From positions 1-64,000 of the forward strand of contig NZ_CP126247.1 of NCBI RefSeq assembly GCF_030142155.1: 64,000 bases of DNA, given 5' to 3'. Origin of the DNA: Arthrobacter sp. zg-Y820 (GTDB taxonomy: Bacteria; Actinomycetota; Actinomycetes; Actinomycetales; Micrococcaceae). Within the stretch, counting starts at the first letter, position 1. Every line of letters starts with the position of its first letter. The notes beneath the pieces are model-generated. The model saw nothing but the letters and a program-made list of their open reading frames with translations, ran no database searches and had not been told where the DNA came from. A program made the position numbers and the translations under genes. Positions 14,289 through 24,786 of this stretch are shown piece after piece.

Positions 14289-14441
14289 AACTACCTCCCG
14301 GGATAGTGACGGTTCATCCTTACCCTACGTTGACTTGGCGGATGCGTGCTATTGATGCTCCGGGCGGGGCGGACTTTTCACTGTGCGCTGAACCGGGCAA
14401 TTTCCGCCCGCCGGCGCGTTCGCCGTGGAAGAATGAAATAT

Positions 14442-14984
14442 ATGACTGCTATTCCTACCGCACTTGCAACCATCCACACGTCCATGGGCGACATCAAGGT
14501 CAACCTCTTCGGCAATCACGCGCCCAAGACGGTTAAGAACTTTGTTGGCCTGGCCACCGGCGAGATCGAGTGGACCGACCCGGCAACAGGAGAGAAGACC
14601 AGCCGCCCGCTGTATGACGGCACCATCTTCCACCGCATCATCAAAGACTTCATGATCCAGGGCGGCGATCCCCTGGGCCGCGGCACCGGCGGACCGGGCT
14701 ACCAGTTCGACGACGAGATCAACCCCGACCTGGATTTCTCCACCCCGTACAAGCTGGCCATGGCCAACGCCGGTGTGCAGATGGGCCGTGGAACCAACGG
14801 ATCCCAGTTCTTCATCACCTCCGTCCCCACCACCTGGCTGCAGGGCAAGCACACGATCTTCGGCGAAGTAGCCGACGACGAGTCACGTGCACTGGTTGAC
14901 CAGCTCAACGCCGTCGCCACCGACATGCGCGACAAGCCGGCCGAAGACGTAGTTATCAACAGCATCACTGTCGAACAGCTCTAA
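14442..14984 (+). CDS. Peptidyl-prolyl cis-trans isomerase (cyclophilin)
   Basis: Folding catalyst that isomerises prolyl bonds. The 180-residue cytoplasmic protein (no signal peptide) has the cyclophilin core: FHRIIKDFMIQGGDPLGRGTG, MANAGVQMGRGTNGSQFFIT and HTIFGEVADD, with the catalytic Arg in FHRI and the QFFIT segment. The ATG at 14442 has GGAAGAA eight bases upstream; longer frames to 14346 give a non-conserved leader. A terminator follows immediately. Confidence 0.93.
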   Translation: MTAIPTALATIHTSMGDIKVNLFGNHAPKTVKNFVGLATGEIEWTDPATGEKTSRPLYDGTIFHRIIKDFMIQGGDPLGRGTGGPGYQFDDEINPDLDFSTPYKLAMANAGVQMGRGTNGSQFFITSVPTTWLQGKHTIFGEVADDESRALVDQLNAVATDMRDKPAEDVVINSITVEQL

Positions 14985-14997
14985 CCCGTTCACGGAT

Positions 14998-15025
14998 GCC
15001 CCGGTCGGATTTTTCGGCCGGGGCC
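14998..15025 (+). terminator. Terminator after the cyclophilin gene
   Basis: Stem GCCCCGG (14998-15004) with CCGGGGC (15018-15024), inner TCG/CGG pairs, a T-rich loop and CTTT after the right arm. Confidence 0.75.
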
Positions 15026-15065
15026 TTTCGTCCATCTGGCCTCATTTCTCTTTGGGAGTACCGCA

Positions 15066-15917
15066 ATGTCATATGGAGTGCCTGCTGAAACACCGGCCTC
15101 ACAGGTTCCCGTCTGTCCGCGGCACCCGGACCGGATCAGCTACATCCGCTGCCAGCGCTGCGGCCGCCCGGCCTGCCCGGAGTGCCAGCATGCTGCGCCC
15201 GTGGGCATCCAGTGCGAGGACTGCTTCCAGGAGAGCCGCCGGCAGGCCCCCGCGTACCGGACGCCCTACGGCGGAAAGGTCGCCCAGGGCAAGCCCGTCG
15301 TCACGATCACGCTGATGGCTGTCTGCGCGGTGTTCTTCATGGTGCAGTTCCTGTATCCGCCCTTCACCTCGCTCCTTTGGTACGCGCCCGTCCTCACCGG
15401 CGTTGAACCCTGGCGGATGCTGTCCTCGGCATTCCTGCATTCCCCCGGAGGCGTCCTGCACATCGCCTTCAACCTCTACGCCCTGTGGTTCCTGGGACAG
15501 GGGCTCGAGCCGCAACTGGGCCGGCTCCGTTTTGCGCTGCTGTACCTCATCTCGGCGCTGGGAGGATCGGTGGGCGTGCTGGCGCTCAGTCCGCTCTTCC
15601 AGGCTGTGGTGGGAGCGTCCGGGGCAATCTTCGGCCTCTTCGGCGCCCTCCTGGTGGTCCTGCTGCAGCGGCGGGCCAGTGTGCGGTCGGTGCTGATCCT
15701 GCTGGCCGTCAACTTTGCGCTGGGATTCTTCGTCCCCAACATTGCGTGGCAGGCGCATCTGGGCGGGCTGCTGACCGGCGCCGCGTGCGCCGCCGTCCTG
15801 GTTTACGCACCCAAGGGCAAAAACCGGTCGCTGGTGCAGTTTGCCGGCCTCGCCGGGATTGTTGTGGTGCTGTGCGTCATTTCCGCCGTACTGGCCGGGG
15901 CCAAGGGCCTGATCTAA
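15066..15917 (+). CDS. Rhomboid family intramembrane serine protease with N-terminal zinc-binding domain
   Basis: Membrane-embedded protease, 283 residues. Residues about 15-60 form a B-box-like Cys/His cluster (CPRHPDR, CQRCGRPACPECQ, CEDC), a soluble metal-binding domain. Six or seven transmembrane helices follow. The catalytic serine lies in VGASGAIFGLFG and the catalytic histidine in AWQAHLGGLLTG; the HIAFNLYALW helix is also typical. ATG 15066 is preceded by GGGAGT. The substrate is unknown. It sits alone between the cyclophilin gene and the non-coding island. Confidence 0.92.
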   Translation: MSYGVPAETPASQVPVCPRHPDRISYIRCQRCGRPACPECQHAAPVGIQCEDCFQESRRQAPAYRTPYGGKVAQGKPVVTITLMAVCAVFFMVQFLYPPFTSLLWYAPVLTGVEPWRMLSSAFLHSPGGVLHIAFNLYALWFLGQGLEPQLGRLRFALLYLISALGGSVGVLALSPLFQAVVGASGAIFGLFGALLVVLLQRRASVRSVLILLAVNFALGFFVPNIAWQAHLGGLLTGAACAAVLVYAPKGKNRSLVQFAGLAGIVVVLCVISAVLAGAKGLI

Positions 15918-16030
15918 GGCTGGCTTAAGCCGGTGCGGCAGTGCGCCGGTTCGGGCGGTTCGGCAGTGGTGCCTGTTAGGGCCTTGGCCGGGCGCTGCCC
16001 TGATCGGTGATCCGCGCCCCTGCCCGGCGC

Positions 16031-16087
16031 ACCCGCTTAGGAGCCTTGTTCCGCGCCCTGGCCACCCGCTTCGGTGCCCTGTTCCGC
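16031..16087. repeat. 24-bp imperfect direct repeat
   Basis: Copies at 16031-16054 and 16064-16087 share ACCCGCTT at the left and TGTTCCGC at the right with a few internal differences, at a 33-base period. Confidence 0.7.
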
Positions 16088-16154
16088 ATCTCTGGCCGGT
16101 TCCCTGACCAACAGGAGCGTGCCGTTCCAGGGTCCCCGCCCCGCGGAGCTCCGG

Positions 16155-16524
16155 TGATCCACAGCGGGCCGGGCGTTATCCACAGAGATACCCACAGTGT
16201 TAATAACTTGTGGTGATGAGACATGGCCAAACGGGGTTGATCGCCGTCGTCTGTCGGCAAAATCCGCGCCGGTTAAGGGGCCTGGGAGGGATAGGGTACA
16301 GCCCGGACCGGATCCCGGCTTCACCGGCGAACCCGGAAGTGGTCGACTCCGGTTCCCTGAGATCACAAGTTATCCACAGGCTGTAGGGCCAATTGTAAAC
16401 AGGTTATCCAGAGGCAAAACTGAGTTACACACATGTAATTCCACAGCTGTGGATAACTCCTGTGCCTATGATGCCGGTGATTTTTGCCCCAACGGGACGA
16501 AAAGTTACGCACACCTGTGGATAA
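16155..16524. promoter_or_regulatory. Extra-origin DnaA-box cluster
   Basis: Four perfect 9-mers occur in 370 bases: TTATCCACA at 16176-16184 and 16370-16378, TGTGGATAA at 16448-16456 and 16516-16524. One-mismatch boxes are TGATCCACA 16155-16163 and TTATCCAGA 16404-16412. This equals the count and density in oriC at 1583-1755. Orientation is two forward then two reverse. There is no dnaA, dnaN or other replication gene beside it. Whether it titrates DnaA or is an auxiliary origin element is inference. Confidence 0.75.
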
Positions 16525-16527
16525 CTC

Positions 16528-16546
16528 TGTGCACAGTGTGTGCACA
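16528..16546. repeat. Twin TGTGCACA palindromes
   Basis: Two identical 8-bp palindromes at 16528-16535 and 16539-16546 separated by GTG, directly after the last DnaA box. They could be a protein binding site; nothing else identifies them. Confidence 0.6.
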
Positions 16547-16633
16547 AAGGTTCTGCACAGGGCCCCGGGTCTTGGTGCCGCTGGGTTGCAGCGGCCTCAT
16601 TTCCGGTTCCGCGGCGGCAACCCGACCCCGCGG

Positions 16634-17069
16634 AGGTTTCCCGCACTCGTTCCCACCCGTTGTTACCTGGTGTGGCTGGTGTGATCCCAGGACGGCTCAT
16701 GTGCCCCAAAGAGTGGGAATCCGTGCTCGGCTTGTGGCCTTCGGGCCGGCCACATGAGGCTGGCGTGTGGCTTTGAGCCGGGATTTGGGACTGCCGGTGA
16801 TTGTGGCTGGGACCCTAGGGCTGGGCTCGTGCCTCTGCCAGGGAAGTGGCGGTCGGGTTTGTGCTTGTGACTGGTACTGGGCGGCCGGGCTCGTGCTTCT
16901 GACTGGTACTGGGTGGCCGGGGCGCGCTTCTGGCAGGGGAGCAGCGGCAGGGCTGTGGTTTTTGGTCCCGGCTCCACCCTCGTGCAGGTTTCCCGCACTG
17001 GTTCCCAGCCTTTGTTACCTGGTGTGGCTGGTGTGACCCCACGACGGCTCATGCCCCAAAGAGTGGGAA
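16634..17069. repeat. 85-bp direct repeat pair
   Basis: 16634-16719 (86 bases) and 16986-17069 (84 bases) are near-identical, differing by a few substitutions and a two-base deletion. Shared blocks include AGGTTTCCCGCACT, GTTACCTGGTGTGGCTGG and CCCCAAAGAGTGGGAA. Similarity weakens but continues past the right end. No inverted termini or transposase are present. Confidence 0.85.
16861..16921. repeat. 29-bp tandem repeat
   Basis: 16861-16889 and 16893-16921 differ at two positions and share TGACTGGTACTGGG and GGCCGGG; a more degenerate copy may precede them near 16825. They lie between the two 85-bp repeats. Confidence 0.75.
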
Positions 17070-17173
17070 CCTGTGGCGGGGCCGGCTCGGCCTGTGGCCA
17101 TGAATCTGTGGCTGGCAACGCTGCTGAATGCAAGCACTTAAAGGGACGGCGCCAAACGATGCTCGGCAAAGCT

Positions 17174-17214
17174 CGAGGGCCTGAGCCCGGTGTAATACCG
17201 CGCTCAGGCCCTCG
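17174..17214. terminator. Hairpin, probable terminator downstream of crgA
   Basis: A perfect 13-bp stem CGAGGGCCTGAGC (17174-17186) with GCTCAGGCCCTCG (17202-17214) and a 15-base loop. It lies about 160 bases past the crgA stop on the minus strand. There is no clear T-run, so the terminator role is tentative. Confidence 0.5.
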
Positions 17215-17256
17215 TCGCTGAACTTCTATTTGGCTGGTGAGACTTCCGGTGCCCTA

Positions 17257-17334
17257 CGCAAAGGCGTCGCCCATGCAAAGGTGTCACCCACGCGAAGGCG
17301 GACCCCCGGAAAGGGACACCCTGCAAGGTGGCCC
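17257..17334. repeat. Array of 17-bp self-complementary repeats
   Basis: Units CGCAAAGGCGTCGCCCA (17257-17273) and TGCAAAGGTGTCACCCA (17274-17290) are followed by degenerate units at 17291-17307, 17308-17321 and 17322-17334. Units one and two hold a dyad (GGCG-T-CGCC, GGTG-T-CACC), and changes in the two arms compensate each other, preserving pairing. The array is just downstream of the crgA stop. Confidence 0.7.
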
Positions 17335-17375
17335 GAACCAACGGATGACGCCGGGGATGGTGGCGGGATGTGCCG

Positions 17376-17627
17376 TCAGCGCCAGCGGGTGGTCATCAGG
17401 AAGCCGACAATGGCGATACCGAAGCCCACCAGGATGTTCCCTGCGCCCAGTTCGGGGATGGGGAACCGGCTCTCGGAAATGTAGAACACGATAATCCACA
17501 GGAGACCGATGATCATCAGGCCGAACATTACCGGCTTGTACCAAACCGGGTTGGGCTTGGGTGCAGAGCTTGCCTTGGCGGCGGGTGCTGCGGTGGCGGG
17601 CTTCTTGCGGGACTTTGACTCGGGCAC
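17376..17627 (-). CDS. crgA: Cell division protein CrgA
   Basis: Small septation protein that in mycobacteria and Streptomyces interacts with FtsZ/FtsI-type divisome components. It has 83 residues: a Lys/Ala-rich cytoplasmic N terminus (1-25), then PNPVWYKPVMFGLMIIGLLW opening the first transmembrane helix, an SRFPIPELGAGN loop, and a second helix ending GFLMTTRWR. These are the CrgA hallmarks. Divergent from the sortase gene, as expected near the division/PknB block. Confidence 0.93.
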   Translation of the reverse strand: MPESKSRKKPATAAPAAKASSAPKPNPVWYKPVMFGLMIIGLLWIIVFYISESRFPIPELGAGNILVGFGIAIVGFLMTTRWR

Positions 17628-17840
17628 GGATCCTCCTGGCGGAACCGGCTCTCTGAATGCCGGCGTATACGGTCATGGCGGGGCCGCTGGTGCAGTGCTG
17701 CCGCATCGGGCTGCTGCCCGGCTGTATCCTGACTGGGGGCTGCCACCGCACCTGGCTGTTTCCCTTGTACTCATCGTAGCGAATGGCGGAGCTCATCCGT
17801 GCCGCCGCACGCCAGTCCGGTCTAGAACGAAAAGGGAACC

Positions 17841-18647
17841 ATGGCGACCTCCAGCAGGGCAACACACGCGCGAAGGAGCTCTGCCGGTTCCCGTTCCCGC
17901 GGACGCAGCCGCAGCCAGCAGGTCATCCAGGTGTTCGGAGAACTCCTGATCACTCTCGGACTGCTCCTGGTCCTCTATGTCGTGTGGGAACTCTGGTGGA
18001 CCAATATCGACGCCAACAACAAGCAGGAACAGGCCGTTGGCAGCTTGTTCTCGGAATTCGATGGACCGGTTGCTCCGGTGCCGGAGGCGGCCGCGGAGGC
18101 GGCCGGCCCCGATTACGGCGACCCGGCTGTGTTGCCTGCCATTGAGGAAGAAGGACGCACCTTTGCCGTGGTCTACATTCCACGTTTCGGCGACACCTAC
18201 TCCCGTCCCGTAACCAGCGGTGTGGGGACAGCGGTGCTGGATTCGCTCGGGCTTGGACACTATCCTTCGACGGCCATGCCCGGAGAAGTGGGAAACTTTG
18301 CCCTTGCGGGCCACCGCCAGACGCACGGGCAGGTTCTGGACGCCATCCATACCCTGGTGCCGGGGGACAAAATCTATGTGCAGACCAAGGACGGGTACTA
18401 CAGCTACGTCTACCGCAACAACCAGATTGTCCTGCCGGACCGCGTGGATGTCATTGCGCCCGTACCAACACAGCCCGCTGCGGTGCCGACCGAGCGCTTT
18501 TTGACCCTCACCAGCTGCAACCCCCGCTTCGGGGCGGAGGAACGGATCATTGCCTACGCACTGATGGAGTCCTGGCAACCGCTGTCCGCCGGTCCGCCGG
18601 CCGAGATTGCCGCCCAGGTTGCCCACAACGCGGAAGGAGCGCGCTAA
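17841..18647 (+). CDS. Class E sortase
   Basis: Membrane-anchored transpeptidase that attaches sorted proteins to the cell wall or builds pili. The 268-residue protein has a basic N terminus, one transmembrane helix (about 30-52) and an extracellular sortase barrel. Catalytic residues are visible: His158 in LAGHRQTHG, Cys226 and Arg229 in TLTSCNPRFG. The TLTxC motif and location by crgA and the pkn block match class E. ATG 17841 follows AAGGGA. It is followed one base after its stop by a small membrane protein gene. No substrate with a sorting signal is seen in the window. Confidence 0.92.
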   Translation: MATSSRATHARRSSAGSRSRGRSRSQQVIQVFGELLITLGLLLVLYVVWELWWTNIDANNKQEQAVGSLFSEFDGPVAPVPEAAAEAAGPDYGDPAVLPAIEEEGRTFAVVYIPRFGDTYSRPVTSGVGTAVLDSLGLGHYPSTAMPGEVGNFALAGHRQTHGQVLDAIHTLVPGDKIYVQTKDGYYSYVYRNNQIVLPDRVDVIAPVPTQPAAVPTERFLTLTSCNPRFGAEERIIAYALMESWQPLSAGPPAEIAAQVAHNAEGAR

Positions 18648-18648
18648 A

Positions 18649-18819
18649 ATGTACGCTTGGATCTTTCGGAATCTGCCGGGCCCTCTCTGGGTCCGCATCC
18701 TTACCGCGCTCGTGCTGATCGCCGGCGTGGTGCTGCTCCTCATGAACTACGTGTTCCCGTGGTTCTCCGAATACAGCTTCCTTAGCCCCCTCACCGATTC
18801 CACGATTGGCGGTTCCTAG
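18649..18819 (+). CDS. Small single-pass membrane protein
   Basis: A 56-residue protein, MYAWIFRNLPGPLWVRIL at the start, one transmembrane helix (about 16-38) and a short outside tail. ATG 18649 lies one base after the sortase stop (TAAAATG), so it is translationally coupled. Comparable small proteins follow the sortase gene in related genomes; the function is not established. Confidence 0.75.
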   Translation: MYAWIFRNLPGPLWVRILTALVLIAGVVLLLMNYVFPWFSEYSFLSPLTDSTIGGS

Positions 18820-18824
18820 ACCAC

Positions 18825-19483
18825 ATGAGCAGTATTCGAATCCTGGTCGTCGACAACTACGACAGCTTTGTGTACACGCTGGTCGGCTACCTGCAGCAGC
18901 TGGGGGCCGAGACCACGGTGGTGCGCAACGACGACGTCACCCTGGCCGAGGCGGTCGAGCTGGCTGCCGCCCGCGACGGAGTGCTGGTCTCCCCGGGGCC
19001 CGGAGCCCCGGCCGAGGCGGGTGTGTGCGTTGAGCTGATCCGCTGGTGCGGAGAAAACAACAAGCCGATGCTGGGCATCTGCCTCGGGCATCAGGCACTG
19101 GCCGAAGCCTACGGCGGGACTGTGACCCACGCTCCGGAGCTCATGCACGGCAAAACGTCGCTGGTCCGGCACGAAGGCACTGATGTGTTCCAGGGCCTGC
19201 CGAGCCCGGTCACCGCCACGCGGTACCACTCGCTGGCAGCAGTTGCCGACACCATCCCGGCGGAACTCGAGGTGACCGCCCGGACCGACAGCGGAATCAT
19301 CATGGGTCTCCGCCACGCTTCGGCGCCCCTCTCCGGTGTGCAGTTCCACCCCGAATCAGTGCTCACCGAAGGCGGCTACCAGATGCTGGGGAACTGGCTC
19401 GAAGGACTGGGCCTGGCTGGAGCGGCAGCACATGCCGCCACCCTCAGCCCGCTCATGTCGACTGCTGCGGACCCCCTGCCGCG

Positions 19484-19487
<4 letters not shown>
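18825..19487 (+). CDS. Glutamine amidotransferase, aminodeoxychorismate/anthranilate synthase component II
   Basis: Releases ammonia from glutamine for p-aminobenzoate (PabA) or anthranilate (TrpG) synthesis; sequence alone does not separate the two. The 220-residue class I amidotransferase has LVVDNYDSFVYTL at the start, the nucleophile cysteine in PMLGICLGHQALAEAYGG and the His-Glu pair in GVQFHPES. The last 30 residues extend beyond the usual end. It is third in the sortase operon. Its stop overlaps the stop of the convergent pknB by four bases. Confidence 0.9.
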
Positions 19488-21409
<1,922 letters not shown>

Positions 21410-21415
21410 GGTTGC

Positions 21416-23335
21416 TTATCCGGCCGAAGGGTTGACGCCGGTGGGTGATGCCGGAGGAATGACGCTGTTGGGTGTTGCCGGAGTGTTGACGCTGTTGGGT
21501 GCTGCCGGAGGAGTGATGCCGTTGGGGGCGGCCGGAACGGTGGCCGCAGTCGACGGCGTCGACGGGGTCGACGGGGTCGACGGGGTCGACGGGGTCGACG
21601 GGGTCGGCTCCGGCACGTTCGTTGGGGCAGGCTCGACCGTAGCCGGGCCCTCGGACGTGAAGTAGGTGACGGTTGATCCTTCCGGAAGGGGTGCACCCTC
21701 CGACGGGTTGACGGCCACCACGGTGCCCTCCGGCTGGTTGGAGGCCTGCGTGCCGCCGTTGACCGGGATCAGGCCGGCGGCACTGATCTGCTCCGCAGCG
21801 GCGGGTCCGGTCTGGCCCAGCAGTCCGGACGGAACAGTAGTGCTAGTGCTGGTGGGCGCCGGTGCAGGGCCCGTCGAGTAGGTTACGGTCACTGTTGTTC
21901 CCCGCGCTACCTGTCCTGTCGGATCCAGTGCAATAATCCGCCCCTCGGGAGCCTCAGACTCCACCGGATTCTCTGCAACATTCATACCCAAGCTCTCCAA
22001 ACGCTCTCGAGCCAAATTGAAGTCCAGATCGCTAAAATCTTCGAGGTCAATGGTGACTAGATCGGTGTCCTCCGATTGCGTGGGGCTGGGGCTGGCCTGA
22101 GTAGTGGTGGCCGACGGCGCCGGCTGGGGATCGCCGTCGTTGTCTCCGGTGAGCAGGAAAGCGGCAATAACTCCGGCGATGATCAGCGCCAGCAGCACGG
22201 CGACCGGAATGACCCATGGGTTGCGGCGTTTGGCAGGGGCGTCGTCTCCGCCGTCCCCGTCCGAGGTGTCGACGTCGTCGACGTCTTCATCGGTCCACTC
22301 ACGCGATGCGGCGAGTTCGCCGGTGGCGGCGTTCTCCGCGCCCACGGCCGCGCCCGCGACGGTGGGCAGCGCCGAGGTCGACGGCGCGGTGTTCACGGCG
22401 CGCGTGGCTGAGGTGCTGGTGGTGGGAACCGGTGCTGTGACGGCGTCGTTCAGGACAGTGGCGGCGCCGCCGCCGAAGAGGAGCATGCCGGGGACGGCGG
22501 CCTCGGCAGCGGGAATGTCACCGCGGCGGATGGCGGCAACGGCCCGTGCCAGCGCTTCGGCGTCGGCCGGGCGGTCGGCCGGATCCTTGGCCAGCATGGA
22601 CATGATCAGCGCGCGGACCGGCAGCGGAATGCTCTCCGGCAGTGGCGGGGGAGTGTCGTTGACCTGGGCCAGGGCAATGGCAATCTGCGACTCACCGGAG
22701 AAGGGCCGGGTTCCGGCCAGCAGTTCGTAGCCGATGACACCGAGGGCGTAAATGTCACTGGAACCGGTGGCCTGCTGGCCGGTGGCCTGCTCGGGTGCAA
22801 GATACTGGGCGGTGCCCATGACCTGGCCGGTGGCGGTCAGCGGCACCTGGTCCGCAAGCCGGGCAATGCCGAAGTCGGTGATTTTGACCCTGCCGTCGGG
22901 CAGGATCAGCAGGTTTCCGGGCTTGACGTCGCGGTGGACCAGTCCCTGCTTGTGGGCGGCGGCCAGCGCCGTGGCGGTCTGACCGATGATGGACAGCGTG
23001 CGGTCCGGCGTCAGGCTCTTGTCGCGCTCAATGATGGAGGACAGCGGCAGGCCAGGAACCAGCTCCATGACCAGGTAGGCCGAACCCTCTTCCTCGCCGT
23101 AGTCGAAGACGTTGGCAATGCCCTCGTGGTTCAGCAGCGCCGTGTGGCGAGCCTCGGCCCGGAAACGGTTCAGGAAACCAGGATCCCCGGTGTATTCCTC
23201 CTTGAGGACCTTGATGGCAACAATGCGGCCCAGGACCAGGTCCCGTGCCTTCCAGACCTCACCCATACCGCCGATGGCGATACGGTCAGTGAGCTGGAAT
23301 CTGCCGCCTAAGGTGATTCCCGATGTAGGCCTCAC
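21416..23335 (-). CDS. pknA: Serine/threonine protein kinase, PknA position, with PASTA repeats
   Basis: A second receptor kinase, 639 residues, in the syntenic place of PknA. Kinase domain about 12-275 has Lys42 (VAIK), HRDVKPGN (Asp136) and DFG 154-156. A transmembrane helix ([19 protein letters not shown]) is followed by two PASTA-like domains and a low-complexity Pro/Ser/Thr tail, including an STP-repeat stretch. Mycobacterial PknA has no PASTA repeats, so this is a difference from the reference protein. The GTG start overlaps the pbpA stop (GTGA). Confidence 0.9.
   Translation of the reverse strand: MRPTSGITLGGRFQLTDRIAIGGMGEVWKARDLVLGRIVAIKVLKEEYTGDPGFLNRFRAEARHTALLNHEGIANVFDYGEEEGSAYLVMELVPGLPLSSIIERDKSLTPDRTLSIIGQTATALAAAHKQGLVHRDVKPGNLLILPDGRVKITDFGIARLADQVPLTATGQVMGTAQYLAPEQATGQQATGSSDIYALGVIGYELLAGTRPFSGESQIAIALAQVNDTPPPLPESIPLPVRALIMSMLAKDPADRPADAEALARAVAAIRRGDIPAAEAAVPGMLLFGGGAATVLNDAVTAPVPTTSTSATRAVNTAPSTSALPTVAGAAVGAENAATGELAASREWTDEDVDDVDTSDGDGGDDAPAKRRNPWVIPVAVLLALIIAGVIAAFLLTGDNDGDPQPAPSATTTQASPSPTQSEDTDLVTIDLEDFSDLDFNLARERLESLGMNVAENPVESEAPEGRIIALDPTGQVARGTTVTVTYSTGPAPAPTSTSTTVPSGLLGQTGPAAAEQISAAGLIPVNGGTQASNQPEGTVVAVNPSEGAPLPEGSTVTYFTSEGPATVEPAPTNVPEPTPSTPSTPSTPSTPSTPSTAATVPAAPNGITPPAAPNSVNTPATPNSVIPPASPTGVNPSAG
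21549..21602. repeat. 9-bp microsatellite, six units, in pknA
   Basis: Six tandem units of GTCGACGGG (first unit ending GGC) encode repeated Ser-Thr-Pro on the minus strand in the extracellular tail of the kinase. The unit is a multiple of three, so length change would keep frame. Confidence 0.92.
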
Positions 23336-24786
23336 TTATTTAACACCGCCTCTAGGAGTTTCTGCGCGCTTGGAGTGGTCAGTTGGGATCCGGTGGTCAG
23401 GTCCACGTCTTCCATGACGATGGAGATGACCACTTCGGGGTCGTCAGCCGGAGCGAAACCGGTGAACCAGGCGTTGTCGCCCTTGCCCTCCACTTCCGCT
23501 GTGCCGGTCTTGCCGGCCACTTTGAAGCCCGGAACCTGCGCCGCGGAGGCGGTGCCGTTGTCCACGACGCCCACCATCCAGTCGGTGAGCTGGCGGGCGG
23601 TTTCCGGACTTACGGAGGTGTTCAGGACTTCCGGCTCCGGCTCGTCGATGATCGACAGGTCGGCGGCACGGACATTCCGGACAAGATTGGGCGTCATCTG
23701 CACGCCGTTGTTCGCGATGGCGGACGACATCATGGCGATTTCCAGGGGGGTTGCGGTGACGCTGTACTGGCCGATGGAAGCCTGCGCCAGCTGGGCCTGG
23801 TCCATTCCCGTGGGGAAGCCGCTGGGTGCCACTTCGTACATGCCGCGCTCGGGGAGGCTCAGCGCTTCGTTGAACCCGAACTTCTCGGCCTGCGACGCAA
23901 TTGCCTCTTCACCGAGGTCCCAAGCGATTTGGGCGAAAACGGTGTTGCAGGACTGCTCCAGGGCGAACCCGATGGTTGCCTCGGACCGTACGCTGCAATT
24001 GCCGTTGGTGTAGTTCGGCAGGGAGATATTGGTGCCCGGCAACGGCAGCTCGTTCGGGTTGTCGATGAGGGTATCGGCGTTGTACTTGCCGGACTCGAGG
24101 GCAGCGGCGGCATCCACCAGCTTGAACACCGAGCCGGGGGCCAGTAACGACTGGGTCGCGGCGTTGCGGTAGGGGGAGAGGCCATCGACGGTGAGCAGTT
24201 CCTGCATGTTCTGCTCCACGACCGTGGTGTCGTGCCCGGCCAGAAGGTTGGTGTCATAGCTGGGCTTGGACACCATGGCCAGAATGTTTCCGGTCTTCGG
24301 ATCCATCATGACGATGGAGCCCTTCTGCCCCTCGGGGATCAGGTCGTAAGCCATTTCCTGCAGCTGGGAATCGATCGTCAGTTCAACGGAGGCGCCCTGC
24401 GGCTGGTTGCCGGAAAAGACCTGCACCAGACGGTCGAAGAACTGCTGGTCACTGGTTCCGGTCAGTTCCTCGTCCATGACGCTTTCCAGCTGCGTGACTC
24501 CGGCCGTCAGGGAGAAGTACCCGGTCAGCTGGGAATACAGCTCCGGCTGGTGATAAACGCGCTGGTAGTTGAACTCGTCGTCAGAGGGCACCGATTCGGC
24601 GATCGGAGCCCCATCAACCAAAATCGATCCCCGGTTCTGGCCGAAGTTCTGGTAGATGGTGCGGTTGTTGTTCGGATCGGCGTTGAGCTCTTCGGCAGCA
24701 AAAAACTGGACGTAGGTCAGTGACCCAAGAATGAGGACAAACATGGCCAGGGCCACGATCCAGCTGTTGCGGATGGCTTGATTCAT
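23332..24786 (-). CDS. pbpA: Penicillin-binding protein 2 / transpeptidase PbpA
   Basis: Class B PBP that cross-links peptidoglycan, partner of the SEDS protein encoded just upstream. Start at ATG 24786 ([16 protein letters not shown]) overlaps the rodA stop by four bases and gives 484 residues. One N-terminal transmembrane anchor (about 8-27) is followed by the dimerisation region and the transpeptidase domain with SxxK at 219-222 (PGSVFK), SxN at 279-281 (SCN) and KTG at 426-428 (AGKTGTAE). All active-site motifs are intact. Confidence 0.95.
   Translation of the reverse strand: MNQAIRNSWIVALAMFVLILGSLTYVQFFAAEELNADPNNNRTIYQNFGQNRGSILVDGAPIAESVPSDDEFNYQRVYHQPELYSQLTGYFSLTAGVTQLESVMDEELTGTSDQQFFDRLVQVFSGNQPQGASVELTIDSQLQEMAYDLIPEGQKGSIVMMDPKTGNILAMVSKPSYDTNLLAGHDTTVVEQNMQELLTVDGLSPYRNAATQSLLAPGSVFKLVDAAAALESGKYNADTLIDNPNELPLPGTNISLPNYTNGNCSVRSEATIGFALEQSCNTVFAQIAWDLGEEAIASQAEKFGFNEALSLPERGMYEVAPSGFPTGMDQAQLAQASIGQYSVTATPLEIAMMSSAIANNGVQMTPNLVRNVRAADLSIIDEPEPEVLNTSVSPETARQLTDWMVGVVDNGTASAAQVPGFKVAGKTGTAEVEGKGDNAWFTGFAPADDPEVVISIVMEDVDLTTGSQLTTPSAQKLLEAVLNK

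Larger units (their letters stand above)
15918..17375. other. 1.46 kb non-coding, repeat-rich island
   Basis: No credible gene: open frames here lack ribosome sites and family resemblance and run over repeats. It contains in order a 24-bp imperfect direct repeat (16031-16087), a cluster of DnaA boxes (16155-16524), twin TGTGCACA palindromes (16528-16546), an 85-bp direct repeat (16634-16719 and 16986-17069), 29-bp repeats (16861-16921), a 13-bp-stem hairpin (17174-17214) and a 17-bp tandem array (17257-17334). It lies between rhomboid and crgA. Confidence 0.8.

Noticed and set aside
16007..16216. 69-codon frame with a repeated ALFRALATRFGALFR-like helix
   Set aside because: The peptide repeat reflects the 24-bp DNA repeat, and the frame ends inside the DnaA-box cluster; no start signal.
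16634..17069. Insertion sequence or transposon remnant
   Set aside because: Repeats are direct, not inverted; there is no transposase fragment or target-site duplication visible.
16197..17169. Open frames of 168-186 codons on both strands in the repeat-rich island
   Set aside because: They run through DnaA boxes and direct repeats, lack ribosome sites and show no protein-like pattern; the duplicated peptides simply follow the DNA repeats.
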